Source: Chara braunii (Eukaryota > Streptophyta > Charophyceae > Charales > Characeae). From it: a DNA stretch of 40,621 nt. Below are positions 20,141 through 30,328 of this stretch, in pieces. The stretch lies in NCBI GenBank assembly GCA_003427395.1, contig BFEA01000789.1, positions 331,186 to 371,806 of the forward strand, in the 5' to 3' direction. The translations under genes were made by a program, and so were the position numbers. The first letter of the stretch is position 1; every line of letters begins with the position of its first letter. The notes below the pieces were generated by a model, which ran no database searches, was not told where the DNA came from, and saw only the letters and a list, made by a program, of their open reading frames with translations.

Positions 20141-21313
20141 TTGGAACATTTTCAAGTACAGTCAATTGTGTCCGCAGTTGCACAAGGGAACCGATTAAGC
20201 ATTGTGCCCCCCATTAGACACCACCCGCAGGGGGGAGAGAGAGGACCGCAAAATTGGTCAGATAACCTGCATCTTGGAATCTCCTTCAAGTCTAAAGAAT
20301 CGACTACTGCAAAACCGATAAGGGAAGCAGTACACCATCTGATGACCTACATCCAAGCGGCCAGAAGGGCCCTGGCCGCGGAAGAGAAAGCCCAATCAGA
20401 GGCAAAACCACGCTCAAATGAGCCTTTGTCCCCGGGGTAAAAAAACTCATCACAAGCTACCCCTCAAGGAATACAGAAAACAACACCATCGCAGAAATCT
20501 TTGGGTCAGCGAGCGATGGATTTCCTAATGAGCAAAGCGGAAATCAAATCAGAAATAATAAAGACGAAGGAGGTAATTAAAAACGCCGCAGGTGAAGAAA
20601 CAGAGGTCGAAGTGTGGGAATACCCCAAACAGGACCTGCAATCGCTGAATGAACTCTACGAAAAGCACGCAGTCCTGTTCAACTTCACGAACCAGAACAG
20701 GGACCTCCCCCTAAACGAGAAGAGAAAATGGGTAATGGACAGACTCGTGGAAATGGAGAGCGTTCCGGGTACAGAACCGGACGTGTCTTACCAAAGAAGA
20801 GGTAGGTACACAGTCATGGTCTTCTGTGTTGATCCATCCTACGCACAGCTCCTCGTTTCTCTGGGTGCACTGAAATGCAAGGGGTCAGTAGTCACCATTC
20901 ATAACTGGAACCCCCCACGGGAGCCACAGGCAGAAGCTTCGAGACACAGACAAACAATGCTCAGAAACCACTTCTGGGTGCAATTTAACAATCTGTCCGA
21001 GGGAATGCACAACTGTGTTAAAAGAAGGCTACAGGACGAATACCCAATAACCCAGTCATCGACTAGCTGCCAGCGAATCCAGATTTCATGGCACCTAACC
21101 ACGATGCACGGGTCGCTTGCCTGGAGGTGTCATCTGACACACCACCGAATCTTCCGAAGGAGTGGATCTTCTGAAAGAATGGGCAACGGGTGACGGTGTT
21201 CCATCCCCACAAAAAAGAACCCATACTGCTTCCGCTGCAGAAATAAAGGGCATCTGGGGTCGAACTGCCCCCAAACGGGGATAAGGGAAGAAAAGTTGTC
21301 CTCAAACAATCAA
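20141..21313 (+). pseudogene. LINE ORF1, N-terminal part with CCHC zinc knuckle
   Basis: The first part (20141-20440) reads QSIVSAVAQGNRLSIVPP and ends at a TAA; the second (20501-21193) contains a folded-looking region with DVSYQRRGRYTVMVFCVD and LVSLGALKCKGSVVTIHNW. After a frameshift, at 21227-21268, another frame reads CFRCRNKGHLGSNC, a perfect CX2CX4HX4C knuckle. The layout (N-terminal domain followed by a knuckle) is typical of plant LINE ORF1 proteins that bind the element RNA. Family assignment of the N-terminal domain is by layout only. Confidence 0.75.
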
Positions 21314-22863
21314 TGCTGGTAGAATGCGACTTAAAACAAGGGGTATGGTTCATCAACGAAACCCAGTACAGAGGTTGGGTATTCGACGACAACCTAGAGA
21401 GCCCCAAATGGATTTGGGTTTTCAAGGGGGAACCCAAACTCAAGCCTAACATCTACCCGCCGTACGACAGCAGATGGAGAGAGGTGGGAGCTAAACGAAT
21501 GGAAGACAAAAACACAGGCTACATAACAGAACATATCATCAACGAATCCGGCCTATTGGACGAGAAGCAGAGAATGAAAGCAATGAACGAGTTGCACACA
21601 GTTGGGCAGAATGCAAAAAAAGCATATCTGGAGAACAGGAGAGCCAGAACCAACCCGGATTCCCGGCAGTGCTCAGCGAGCTCCACCCCTAGAGCGTCCT
21701 CAGCCAACGAACAGGACAAGGTTAGCTTGCAAATTGACAGATCTCTCAAGCGCAAAGCAGACGAAGGGGAGGCTGAATCCACCGCAACTTCCTCCAGCAA
21801 GGGGAAACAACGAACAGTGGGGCTAGCCAGCACACTATCCAGCAACAAGGGGTCAGCAGACAACAAGCCAAACGGACAGGTAAACGGCTCCAGAGGAGGA
21901 ACGTCACCTTCCCCAAGAGAAAGCACAGCAACGGATATGGACGAAGATTGCTCACAAGGAACAAACAACGAAGACTCCATGGATTGCACTCAGCAGGTAA
22001 TTGCATCGCACAAGAAAGAAGACACAGAAGGAAGAGGGAAAAAAACGAGAACTGACGCACAATCCAATAATCCGAAAGAATCGAATGAAGAAGAGGACGA
22101 GACAAGTGAGGAAACGGACAAGGAAGACACAAACATGGACGACGAAGATGACACAGGCTCTCTCGATTACGTCCAACAGTATGTGCGCTTGCTGGAGAGG
22201 GACAAAACAGTAGAATTCGAGGTAAGATTGGCTCATCACAAACACCTAAGAAACCTCAGAGCAGCTACTCAAGTGGCAGATGACATAACACTGGAGAACA
22301 AATTTGAAATTTTACAGAAGGAGAAGGAAATCAATGAATTTTACGCCGCTCAATACAGCCTGAAAACTAGGGTGGAGAAGAACACAATCACGATGGACCC
22401 AAGCAGATACGAACAAAAATTCGAATGGCCCAAATCCTACAAGGAACAAACAACCGAAAGAAGGGCGAAGAAGCGCCCAACCATGGAGGGCCATGGTTCC
22501 ACGACAGTCCAGACACAGGACACATAACCACCATCACAGGACTCAGAATCAGTAGAAGAACTCAGAAGACAAGTAGCCATCTTGGAAGCACAGGTGAACG
22601 TGTTGAGAGATCAAAACAGAGAACTAGCCGAGGGTTGTCTGAATCTCAAAGACATCGCATCAGGCCAGCACAAAGAGATAGATGTTGCGGCCAGGCTCGA
22701 TGCAAGGTTCGTCCCCAAAAGACAAACACTTATCCCTTACTGGTGGAACAACACATACGAAATATGGGAGATTGCTTACCACAAATCCTATGCCCTAATC
22801 TCAATCCTGGACCACGAACTCACAAAGGACTTACTCCAGGAATGCATAAGCGACAGTATATAA
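21313..22863 (+). pseudogene. LINE ORF1, acidic and coiled-coil C-terminal part
   Basis: A 404-codon open stretch (21313-22527) follows the zinc knuckle: an initial part with KQGVWFINETQYRGWVFDD, a Ser/Thr-rich linker with basic patches (LKRKADEGEAE), a strongly acidic block (SNEEEDETSEETDKEDTNMD at roughly residues 260-280) and a helical part (LERDKTVEFEVRLAHHKHL). After a stop, 22530-22863 continues with VEELRRQVAILEAQV, a leucine-heptad coiled coil, and YWWNNTYEIWEIAYHKSY. The length of the acidic and coiled-coil region is large for an ORF1. Its role is unknown. Confidence 0.6.
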
Positions 22864-23243
22864 GAGACAGTGCAGATCTTGGGAACCAAGGAAGAGGGAT
22901 GGAAAGAATGGAAGGATGGTGAGGAGGAGACACAGACGACTGATCTCAAACCGCTATTGATGGAACTAGAAGAATCAGTCGAACTCAAGGAGGATCTTTG
23001 CTGGGTCCCGTGGCAGGTAGTAGAGTCGATACCCTACGGCCTACTGGGAGGGAAGTTGCGGCAGAAAGAGCAGCCCAGAGCTCAACACTAGTCACAGCGT
23101 ACGGAGTATTCAACACGTCACCCAGGATCCTGAGGAAGAAACTCCTGGGAACGATCTCAACTGGAAAAGACATAATACCAGTTGGATCCTAAATGCATAC
23201 ACAGTAATGCAAATGGCTCGGAGGACCGCACTGTTCTAAATCC
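22864..23243 (+). pseudogene. Linker between LINE ORF1 and the endonuclease
   Basis: Short open pieces in several frames (for example 22870-23091, Glu/Lys-rich, with LLMELEESVELKEDL) probably continue ORF1 or the start of ORF2. I cannot assign a domain or tell where ORF2 originally began. Confidence 0.35.
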
Positions 23244-24343
23244 ATGGGAGACAAGACAAGGAACAAACAACACACCCCAGACGGCAAAAAGTGGGGCCTC
23301 CGCAAGCGGGAGCCGGATCTGAAAATCAAGTCGTGGAATATCAATGGCATACCCTCCCTCATGTCCAATCAACGCAAATGGGATAGATTCTTAAAAGAAA
23401 CTAACTGGTTCGGAAAATCACCACCCGATCTACTGTGCATTCAGGAAACCCACTTGACAGACTCATATGAACACCGGTCTAGCCGAGATCAACTAACTAA
23501 AAACTCAGATGGGTCAAGGAAGTAGTATGGGCACCGTCCCCCCACCCGCACTCAGTAGGCGTCGTTATTCTGATCCATGCCAAAACCAAAGCTTCAAACA
23601 AAATACTCATAACCTCGACAAGGGCAGACCCCTAAGAAGGCGGATGGGCAGAACTAAAATTTCAGTTTATAGAAGAACACTTTAAACTAATCACCATCTA
23701 CTGCTCGAACACACTTACCCAAAGGAAGAGGTTCCTAGAAAACCTAACCCCCAAATGCGATCCTCACACACACCTGATCCTAGCAGGGGACTGGAACGCC
23801 ACGGTGGACCCAACGGAGGACCACATATCAGGAGGACAGATGGGTACAGAGAGCTCAGCCTGGAACGAAGCGCTCCCAATTCACGATCTGCTGATTGAAA
23901 AGAATCTCATCGACCCCTACAGAGTTAAGCACCCGGACAACAAAGAGTTTACATATATCAAAAGGAACCGAAGTCAGCTCACCTCAGCCTCAAGAATAAA
24001 TTTCTTCTTAGTCACTGAATCACTATTGGGGGCTATACTAAATACCGAAATTGGAAGACTTTCTTCCTATGCGGGTCTGGATCACAAGTTGACCGCAATT
24101 TCATTAGGCATAGGCACCGCCCCAAATAGAGGCCGTAGTTTCTTTAAAATAAACAATTCTCTACTACAAACACAAGAAATAAGGGAAGCCGTAATATCAA
24201 CCTGCATTAAACATGAACAATCCAATTCAAAATTCCCCGATCTTGTCATGGCCCTGGCGGAAGCAACGGCCAAGGCCTCAAAGACCCTGGCAGCCAAAAG
24301 AAAGGCAAGGGAGGAGGAACTACAAGCGGCAATAAAACAATAG
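23244..24343 (+). pseudogene. LINE ORF2, APE-type endonuclease
   Basis: Starts with IKSWNINGIPSL (23320s) and PDLLCIQETHLTDS (near 23430), then after a frameshift near 23525 HLILAGDWNATVDP (near 23780), YIKRNRSQLTSASRINFFL (near 23950-24010) and LDHKLTAISL (near 24080). These are the conserved blocks of the exonuclease/endonuclease fold; the usual SRIDR is here SRINF and the usual SDH is LDH, both probably damaging to catalysis. A stop at 24341 separates it from the RT. Intact, it nicks target DNA to prime reverse transcription. Confidence 0.9.
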
Positions 24344-25880
24344 CGGAAAAGAACCTAACAAGCAATCCAAGTCATAGTCTTTACGAAGGAGTATTTGAGC
24401 AGGCCAGTCAGGAACTATCGGAATGGGAAGATTGGAGAAACAAGGGGCTGTGAATGCGAGCAAGAATAATAGAATGGGAGGAAGAGGAAAATATGACCAA
24501 ATATTTCTTCCACAAAATCAAGACTAACGCCATGAACGCGCACATCGACCAACTACAAACGGACCAGGGCTTAACATCCAATCCACAACATATGCTAGAA
24601 TCGGCCGCGGTCTTCTTTAAGGACCTCTACACATCCAAGGAACAAAACGGTCAACAACAAGAAACAACACAAGCCAGAAGCAAGTTCCTCTCCTATCTCG
24701 ATAAAACAATCTCATCCGGACAAGCTGCAGCACTAGACGCACCAATCTCAGAACATGAAGTTTATGAGGCACTGCGATCGATGAAACCCAACAAAACACC
24801 AGGTATGAACGACCTCTCCAAAGAATTCTGGATGACCTTCTGGCCAGCGTTAGGGACAAAGTACCAATTCTTGGAAAAAGTGTGGGAGGAAGGAACTTTA
24901 GGAACTCTACAAAGCACATGACTGGTCTCTCTCCTATACAAAAAGGGCGACCCGACAGACATTAGGAACTATAGACCAATCTCTCTCCTAACAGTCACGT
25001 ACAAAATCCTAGCTAAATTACTAGCCAACAGAATCAGACCAATAACAAGAAACTGCTTTCACCTGGATCAGACCAGATTCATACCAGGTAGATTCATACT
25101 GGATAACGTCATGACTCTCTCAGAATCAGTAGATACATTCAGGACAAGAGAATGAACGCAGCCATATTATTCTTCGACCTTGAAAAGGCTTATGACCAAG
25201 TCAACTAGAACTTCCTTCAACAAAGCATGGAAAAGATGGGGGTAGGTCCAAACTTCAGGAAATGGGTCAGAATCCTCTACGCGGATGCTCATGGGCGGGT
25301 GCAAGTCAACGGGCATATCTCCCAGTCCTACCGCATGTCACGTTCGGTACGACAAGGGGACCTATCTTTTTGTTCATCATGGAATAGCATCATTCCTTCG
25401 AAAATACCCCTCGATAGAAAGACTCATGGATGAGGGACACCACACGTTACGCCTCCCCACCACCATCCTCTTCGCCGACGATTTAACAGTGTTGATACGC
25501 GCCTCAGACTCTTCTTTTGAGGCTCTGACGCGAGCAATGCAAGCATTTCAGATAACGTTAGAAATGAAAATCAATTGGTCCAAAACAATCGGGTGGTGGT
25601 TAACTGATCCCCTCACCAATATACCCCAAGGCACACCAGAAGGAATGGAATGGTCCAAAGGTAACGAACCCCTCCGATTCCTAGGCATCCAAGTGCCCAA
25701 GACAGGACCCAACCACTCTATGGCCCCGACCATTTTGAGCAAGATGATCGCCAAATTGGGCAGCTGGTCAAGTATATACACATCAATCTTTGGACGGGCC
25801 CTAATCCTCAATGCCTCCGTCTTCTCCATGCTATGGTATGCAGCGACGATATGGAGTCCCCCCAAACACCTAAGATCCTA
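24344..25880 (+). pseudogene. LINE ORF2, reverse transcriptase
   Basis: Reads KYFFHKIKTNAMNAHIDQL, LRSMKPNKTPGMNDLSKEFW (near 24775-24830), stop at 24919, then LLYKKGD, IRNYRPISLLT (near 24961) and FIPGRFILDN; after frameshifts near 25155, FFDLEKAYDQVN, VRQGD (near 25350) and LFADDLTVLI with the catalytic FADD codons at 25471-25482. The FLGIQV block (near 25680) is the usual motif after the FADD region. All main LINE RT blocks are present, so the copy was full length. The catalytic Asp pair is intact but the frame is not. Confidence 0.93.
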
Positions 25881-26500
25881 ACTAAGAAGGAAAGTGTCAG
25901 CCTACCTCTAGTCCGGGGACCCTTCCAAAGTCCACTTTATACCCAAAGTAGCGTGGAAGTACATCATCATGACGAAGTCCAAAGGAGGGTTGGGAATGCT
26001 CGATCCGGAAATACAGATTAAAGCCCTGCAGACGAAATGGATCCTCAAAATCATAACAAATAAAAACCTACCTTGGGTCGAATTAGGGCTGCGCAGAATA
26101 AAACAGTTGGTCAAACTAAAAACCCCGGATAACATGAGGGGTCTATTCTTAATCATGGCCAAATCATGGACCATGAAAAACCCAGGCAGGGAAACAGAGC
26201 AAAAAGATCATGACATAGAATATAGCCAGGACTTGTGGCAGCAACTCCTAAAAAAATGGAGGGAAATATTCTCAGCCAAAGTAAGGGAACCCACAGCGAA
26301 GGAAGAGGTTTTGAGACAACCTAGTTTTTGTAATCAATGGATTCTGGACAAGCAGGGGAAACCCTGGACACTCACAACCAAGGACTCCAAATGGGCCACA
26401 TGGGTGGAAAAAGGTGTATGGCAAGTCAAACACCTATGGCACGGTGTCGGGACCGGTGGATCCCGAATAACATCCCGCCACTCGAGAGCCTGTATATAGC
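25881..26500 (+). pseudogene. LINE ORF2, C-terminal region
   Basis: KVAWKYIIMTKSKGGLGMLD (near 25950-26010) is the block commonly found after the RT thumb in plant L1-like elements. It continues with ALQTKWILKIITNKNLPW and, to 26499, WQVKHLWHGVGTGGSRIT. The cysteine-rich zinc-binding end expected in complete members is not visible, so the 3' end may be truncated or shifted. Confidence 0.75.
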
Positions 26501-27000
26501 CAAATTGTGCACGACAAAGAAATCTGGAGTAAGGAGGCAAGAGAGAAAAAAGACAAAGGACTAGGCCGCCGAAAGGAGTGATGCCTTGGGTTGAGAACCG
26601 TAGGGGGAAAGGACCAGCGACGACAAGCAAGATAAGTGCGAGGATATGGGCACATAGGAACGTAGCATGAGGTCAGGAGGGCCATTGGGATTCAGCATGA
26701 CAAAGGCCAAGGGGCCATTAACCTTGTAAATACGGCACGGTGAACGACAAGAGAATAGGGAAGTCGAGAGGTGCACGATCCCGGCAGCCATGAGACGCTA
26801 CAAGACAAGAGCCCAACACGGGGGCCGCCTACGACAAGTAACGGGAACCTCGGATCGGAGGCCCCGCGACCGGGGAAACCGGCGAGCGCAAGGCCCAAGA
26901 AAGATAAGGGAAAGGGATCGCCATGGGGCGGTAGAAGCCCAAAGAACGTGGGACACCTTGAGGAAAGGCACCAGGGACCACACGGGACTAAGTAAAAATA
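26501..27000. other. Non-coding stretch after the LINE
   Basis: No gene and no poly-A tail recognised. GC content rises toward 26800-26950. Confidence 0.45.
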
Positions 27001-27107
27001 ATGGTATCCGGAACTAAGTGTTGGAGACCATCGGCGGGACAATATGTCGGGGACCACCGGCGGGACCAAGTGTCGGGGACCACCGGTGGGACAAAGTGTC
27101 GAGGACC

Positions 27108-27623
27108 AGGGTTGTCACGCGGGGATCCCCGGGGCCCAAGCCGGGGTAGGGGTTTCACCCCTGGACCCCCGCCACGGGGCTACCCGACCCCCNNNNNNNN
27201 NNNNNNNNNNNNNNNNNNNNNNNNNNNNNNNNNNNNNNNNNNNNNNNNNNNNNNNNNNNNNNNNNNNNNNNNNNNNNNNNNNNNNNNNNNNNNNNNNNNN
27301 NNNNNNNNNNNNNNNNNNNNNNNNNNNNNNNNNNNNNNNNNNNNNNNNNNNNNNNNNNNNNNNNNNNNNNNNNNNNNNNNNNNNNNNNNNNNNNNNNNNN
27401 NNNNNNNNNNNNNNNNNNNNNNNNNNNNNNNNNNNNNNNNNNNNNNNNNNNNNNNNNNNNNNNNNNNNNNNNNNNNNNNNNNNNNNNNNNNNNNNNNNNN
27501 NNNNNNNNNNNNNNNNNNNNNNNNNNNNNNNNNNNNNNNNNGGTCCGGAGCTGGGGTTGGGGGTGCCCACCCCCGGACCCCCGGACCCCCGAACCCTCGC
27601 CGGGGCCGGGGCTCGACAACCCT
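27108..27623. mobile_element. GC-rich element with 9-bp terminal inverted repeats, contains N gap
   Basis: AGGGTTGTC at 27108-27116 is the exact inverse of GACAACCCT at 27615-27623. Outside the ends GTCGAGGACC (27098-27107) and GTCGGGGACC (27624-27633) could be a 10-bp target duplication with one mismatch, as made by Mutator-type transposases, although both are also units of the surrounding minisatellite. The visible interior is very GC-rich and full of self-complementary runs. 349 N bases (27193-27541) hide the middle, so size and content are unknown. Confidence 0.5.
27193..27541. other. Assembly gap (349 N)
   Basis: A run of N only. Open frames that run through it are artefacts. The GC-rich self-complementary flanks may explain why assembly or sequencing failed here. 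Confidence 1.
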
Positions 27624-28396
27624 GTCGGGGACCACAAGCGGGACTAAGTGTCGGGGACCACCGGCGGGACAAAGTGTCGGGGACCACCGACGGGACAAGT
27701 GGCGGGGACATTAGAAGGTCCCAAGAGAAACAGCGGAGCGGCATGAGGAGAAAACAATTAAGACAAGATGCACCGTCAAGATCGAGATCTTGACGGCAAA
27801 AAATATTAGCACCGCACTAGCGCTAGCAAACGGGAAGGCCAAAAGGAAAAGAAAAAGTAAAGAAACATGAAGTGGGAGGCATGAGAGCAATCCGAAAAAT
27901 TTCCGATCAGCCTCCCTCAAGAAAATGGAGTCGAAAGAGACTTCATGTGAAAAATAGGCCTCCGAGAGAAAATCGGAGCAGGAGAGGCTTATGTGGGAGA
28001 AAAATAGAGGAAAAAGGAAGCTCCCATGAGCATGATGGAACCATTATTGTAGTCCGAGATATAACGGACTGCACCATGGGCATAGGGAGGGCCAAAACTA
28101 AGAGGAAGGGCCTAGAAAAGAGCCTTAACGGCCACTTGACACTTGGCATTCTAGAGAAAAAAAGAAGAGAAAATAAAAATGTGGGAGAATAAAACAAAAA
28201 GAGTGAGAGGGAGTGAGTGAGTTGGCCGTCAGTAGGAACTGCCACAAGTAGGGGCTGGCAGGTCCCTACTGTCCAAGGAAGGAGGAAAAAGAAAAAAAAA
28301 GAAAAGAGAAAAGAAAGGAAAGAGAAAAAAATCTTAACGGTAAAAAACAACCACTTGAGGAAATGCATCCGTGACCAGATACATTCCGGAATATGA

Positions 28397-28468
28397 CGGT
28401 TGCAAAAAACCTTGATTTTCTCTTGATTTTGCAGATAAAATCAAGAAAAATCAAGGCCCATGCAACCG
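28397..28468. repeat. Long compound hairpin
   Basis: Outer arms CGGTTGC (28397-28403) and GCAACCG (28462-28468) enclose CCTTGATTTT plus CTTGATTTT (28410-28430) and AAAATCAAG plus AAAATCAAGG (28437-28456). About 26 pairs can form with small interior loops. Confidence 0.9.
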
Positions 28469-28810
28469 AAATACAACGGATTACATAGGGGACGAGAAAC
28501 ACATGTGTGGGTGCATCCGGAGACAAAATGGAGCCCGGATGCACTTGGAAGTTGACCGTTTTTTTAATTTCAGTTGAGGGTTAGTTGTGGGGCATTGGGG
28601 CTAAGAAATTGACCCCTATTGCAGTCCAAGTTGCAACGGACTGCATGGGGAAGGGAAAAACATATGTTTTAGGTGCATCCGGAGCCAATATTGAGCCCGG
28701 ATGCAGTTGAGAATTGTGCGTTTCATTTTCTTTCAATATGGGGCAAGTTGTGGGGATGTGGGACTACGAAAAGGACCATAATTGCAGTCCGAGAAATATC
28801 GGACTGCATA
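28462..28810. repeat. Tandem units of about 160 bp bounded by hairpins
   Basis: The block GCARYCC...CGGAYT(G)CAT starts at 28462, 28621 and 28784. Between them each unit holds a second hairpin, TGCATCCGG...CCGGATGCA (28511-28544 and 28674-28705), and a GTTGTGGGG block. The inter-hairpin sequence is diverged more than the hairpin arms. Confidence 0.85.
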
Positions 28811-29000
28811 AGGATGGCTAGGCTAAAAGAAAATGGGCCACGACAAACCCAAAAGGCTAGAAAGAAGCGATTCGGCATTGGGCAAATAAAGACGGTTGAC
28901 GGCAACCATAAGATGAGATCCCGCGACAAAGAATAATCGGCACACGTGGGGCACCTAAGGGAGGAGTATTGGAACCACCAAGGGCAAGGAGGTCCCAAAA

Positions 29001-30080
29001 TAAAACTGGGATATCATCCGGGACGTTGCCGAGAACTAAGTGGACCGAAATAAAAATAGTCGAAAAAACGGGACACGTTGTCGGCCCGAATACCCTTACA
29101 AGGGTATTTGGGCACATTTTTGCATCTCACAGAAGATGCGTCTTCAACAATATCCGAGGGAGTGTCCCATTTCTGAGTGACCACAACCAACTCCCAGAGG
29201 TTGGGAGTGACACTCGCATTTTTTATTGGATTAGAGAGTGTGTGGGCGTGCGTCTAGAGGGCACGCGTTAGGCCAGCTAGATGGTTGGTCGGTATAAACC
29301 GATAACCCCGCTTGGTAGTACGAGCTAGGAGTAGGTTAGGATCTTAGAGAGCATTGCGTGAGGGCCCAACCTCGTGAGCGCTGACAAAGTTACTATCCAT
29401 TGGCAATTCTACAATTGAGAGTACGGCTGAAGGAGGACTCCGTTTGACTCACGACGGGTGGCATTCGGGGGCCGCGCAATGCGGGGCACGCAAGTACTAG
29501 GTTTGACTATGGGTTGTCGGCAGTGGACGTCGTGACAAACTTTAGCTAGGATGGCAAGAGACGGATACGGTGCGAGTAAAAGTCGGGATCTTTCCGACCC
29601 GAAGGCGATAAATGGGCAATCTTTCGACGAATTTGGCAGGATATGGGAGCCTCGGGTTTTGGTCGCAGCATGGCGGGTGTATGCGCGGTGAGCAAGCAGA
29701 GACCTATCCCTCGAGTGGCAAACACGGAAGTGCAGGAATCTAGGCTCAGGTAATAAGGGAAGCGGGGGCCTCGGCGCACTTCTGCAGGCCCGGGCTAGCC
29801 GCAATTACTCTTTATGGAAAAATTTGCGTGCAGTAGGATGAGACTTGGGCTTAGCCCTATTGGTTACGCATTGGACTTACAAAATGGAGATCCTGGGGTC
29901 GAGGCCAAGCAGGAGCAGAGGAGTGAGGAGCGCAACTTCGAGGAAACTGAGGGGTCGAGGGTCTTGCGAGACTATCCCCCTTAGTTTTTTGCGAGAATTC
30001 CCGACTGCGGGCCAGAGAGGCAGGACCAAAAGTAGGGACGACGGTCCTCCTCCCCCTCGTCCGTTTTTCTAAACTTTCTC
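29001..30080. other. Non-coding stretch including a hairpin shared with 11967-11992
   Basis: GCCCGAATACCCTT (29084-29097) and AAGGGTATTTGGGC (29100-29113) pair with one mismatch and share their core with the palindrome at 11967-11992. The remainder (29280-30080) holds no gene that I recognise. A small TCGGTAT/ACCGATA inverted repeat is near 29290. Confidence 0.5.
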
Positions 30081-30126
30081 TAAGATTTATTATTTATTAT
30101 TATTTATTTTTATTTGTTTTATTTTG
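30081..30126. repeat. AT-rich TTTATTA simple repeat
   Basis: Short runs of TTATTATTTATT and TTTATTTTTATTTG directly upstream of the tRNA-like sequence. Confidence 0.8.
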
Positions 30127-30175
30127 CTACTATGGGACGTGGTCCGGTACCGGCCTCAGGACTGGCTGTGAACCA

Positions 30176-30245
30176 AGAGCCTAGCTCAGTGGGTACACCA
30201 TTGAACTGTTGAAATACAGATTCGTGTTCGAACCCAGACGATGAA
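30176..30245 (+). ncRNA. tRNA-like sequence (SINE head or tRNA pseudogene)
   Basis: TAGCTCAGTGGG at 30182-30193 matches the RNA polymerase III A box and GTTCGAACC at 30226-30234 matches the B box, 44 bp apart, the normal tRNA spacing. Between them a CTGT/ACAG stem could be the anticodon arm. The T-stem and acceptor stem do not pair properly, so this is not a functional tRNA. It fits the head of a tRNA-derived SINE. It lies about 85 bp upstream of the U6-like sequence in the same orientation. Confidence 0.7.
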
Positions 30246-30328
30246 ACTTGATATGTAAACCAAATATTTTTGAATTGCTTGGGGCCGATTGGCCTCATGA
30301 TGATACCACAGCCCGCGACCCTCAGCCC

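Larger units (their letters stand above)
20141..26500 (+). mobile_element. Nearly full-length but dead LINE (non-LTR retrotransposon)
   Basis: Plus-strand order: ORF1 with a CCHC knuckle and long acidic part, then APE-type endonuclease, reverse transcriptase with an FADD box, and a C-terminal extension. This order and the single RT type define a LINE carrying an APE endonuclease, close in layout to plant L1-like elements. The coding parts are broken by at least eight stops or frameshifts (near 20440, 21195, 22527, 23100-23240, 23525, 24343, 24919, 25155). No poly-A tail is seen; similarity fades near 26500-26560. The 5' border is unsure and may lie at the microsatellite near 20000. Confidence 0.88.
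27003..27715. repeat. 26-bp minisatellite (GTCGGGGACCACCGGCGGGA), interrupted
   Basis: Units of about 26 bp at 27010-27107 and 27624-27705 share GTCGGGGACCACCGGCGGGA followed by CAAAGT. Both flanks of a GC-rich insert and the N gap belong to the same array. A related short form (CCGGCGGGACTACCGGCGGG) is found at 33707-33732. Confidence 0.9.
27690..29000. repeat. Hairpin-rich repeat family, copy 1
   Basis: Part of a family also seen at 33700-36150 in the same orientation. Matching blocks include TGGCGGGGAC (27701 and 33762), GCACCGTCAAGATC (27770 and 33829), ATTATTGTARTCCGAGATAT (28045 and 35181), and CACTTG...GGCAGGTCCCTACTGT-type sequence (28134-28270 and 35266-35420). It carries many perfect inverted repeats: 27773-27796 (11-bp arms), 27817-27826, 27960-27978, 28051-28070, 28397-28468, 28511-28544, 28621-28644, 28674-28705 and 28784-28807. 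No coding. It may be an LTR or a non-autonomous element; ends are not clear. Confidence 0.75.

Noticed and set aside
20338-20360. CTGATGA core of a hammerhead ribozyme
   Set aside because: No GAAA partner with pairing stems is present and the bases are part of LINE coding sequence.
27001-27793. Long open frames on both strands around 27193-27541
   Set aside because: The frames run through a 349-base N gap and a GC-rich minisatellite, so they are artefacts.
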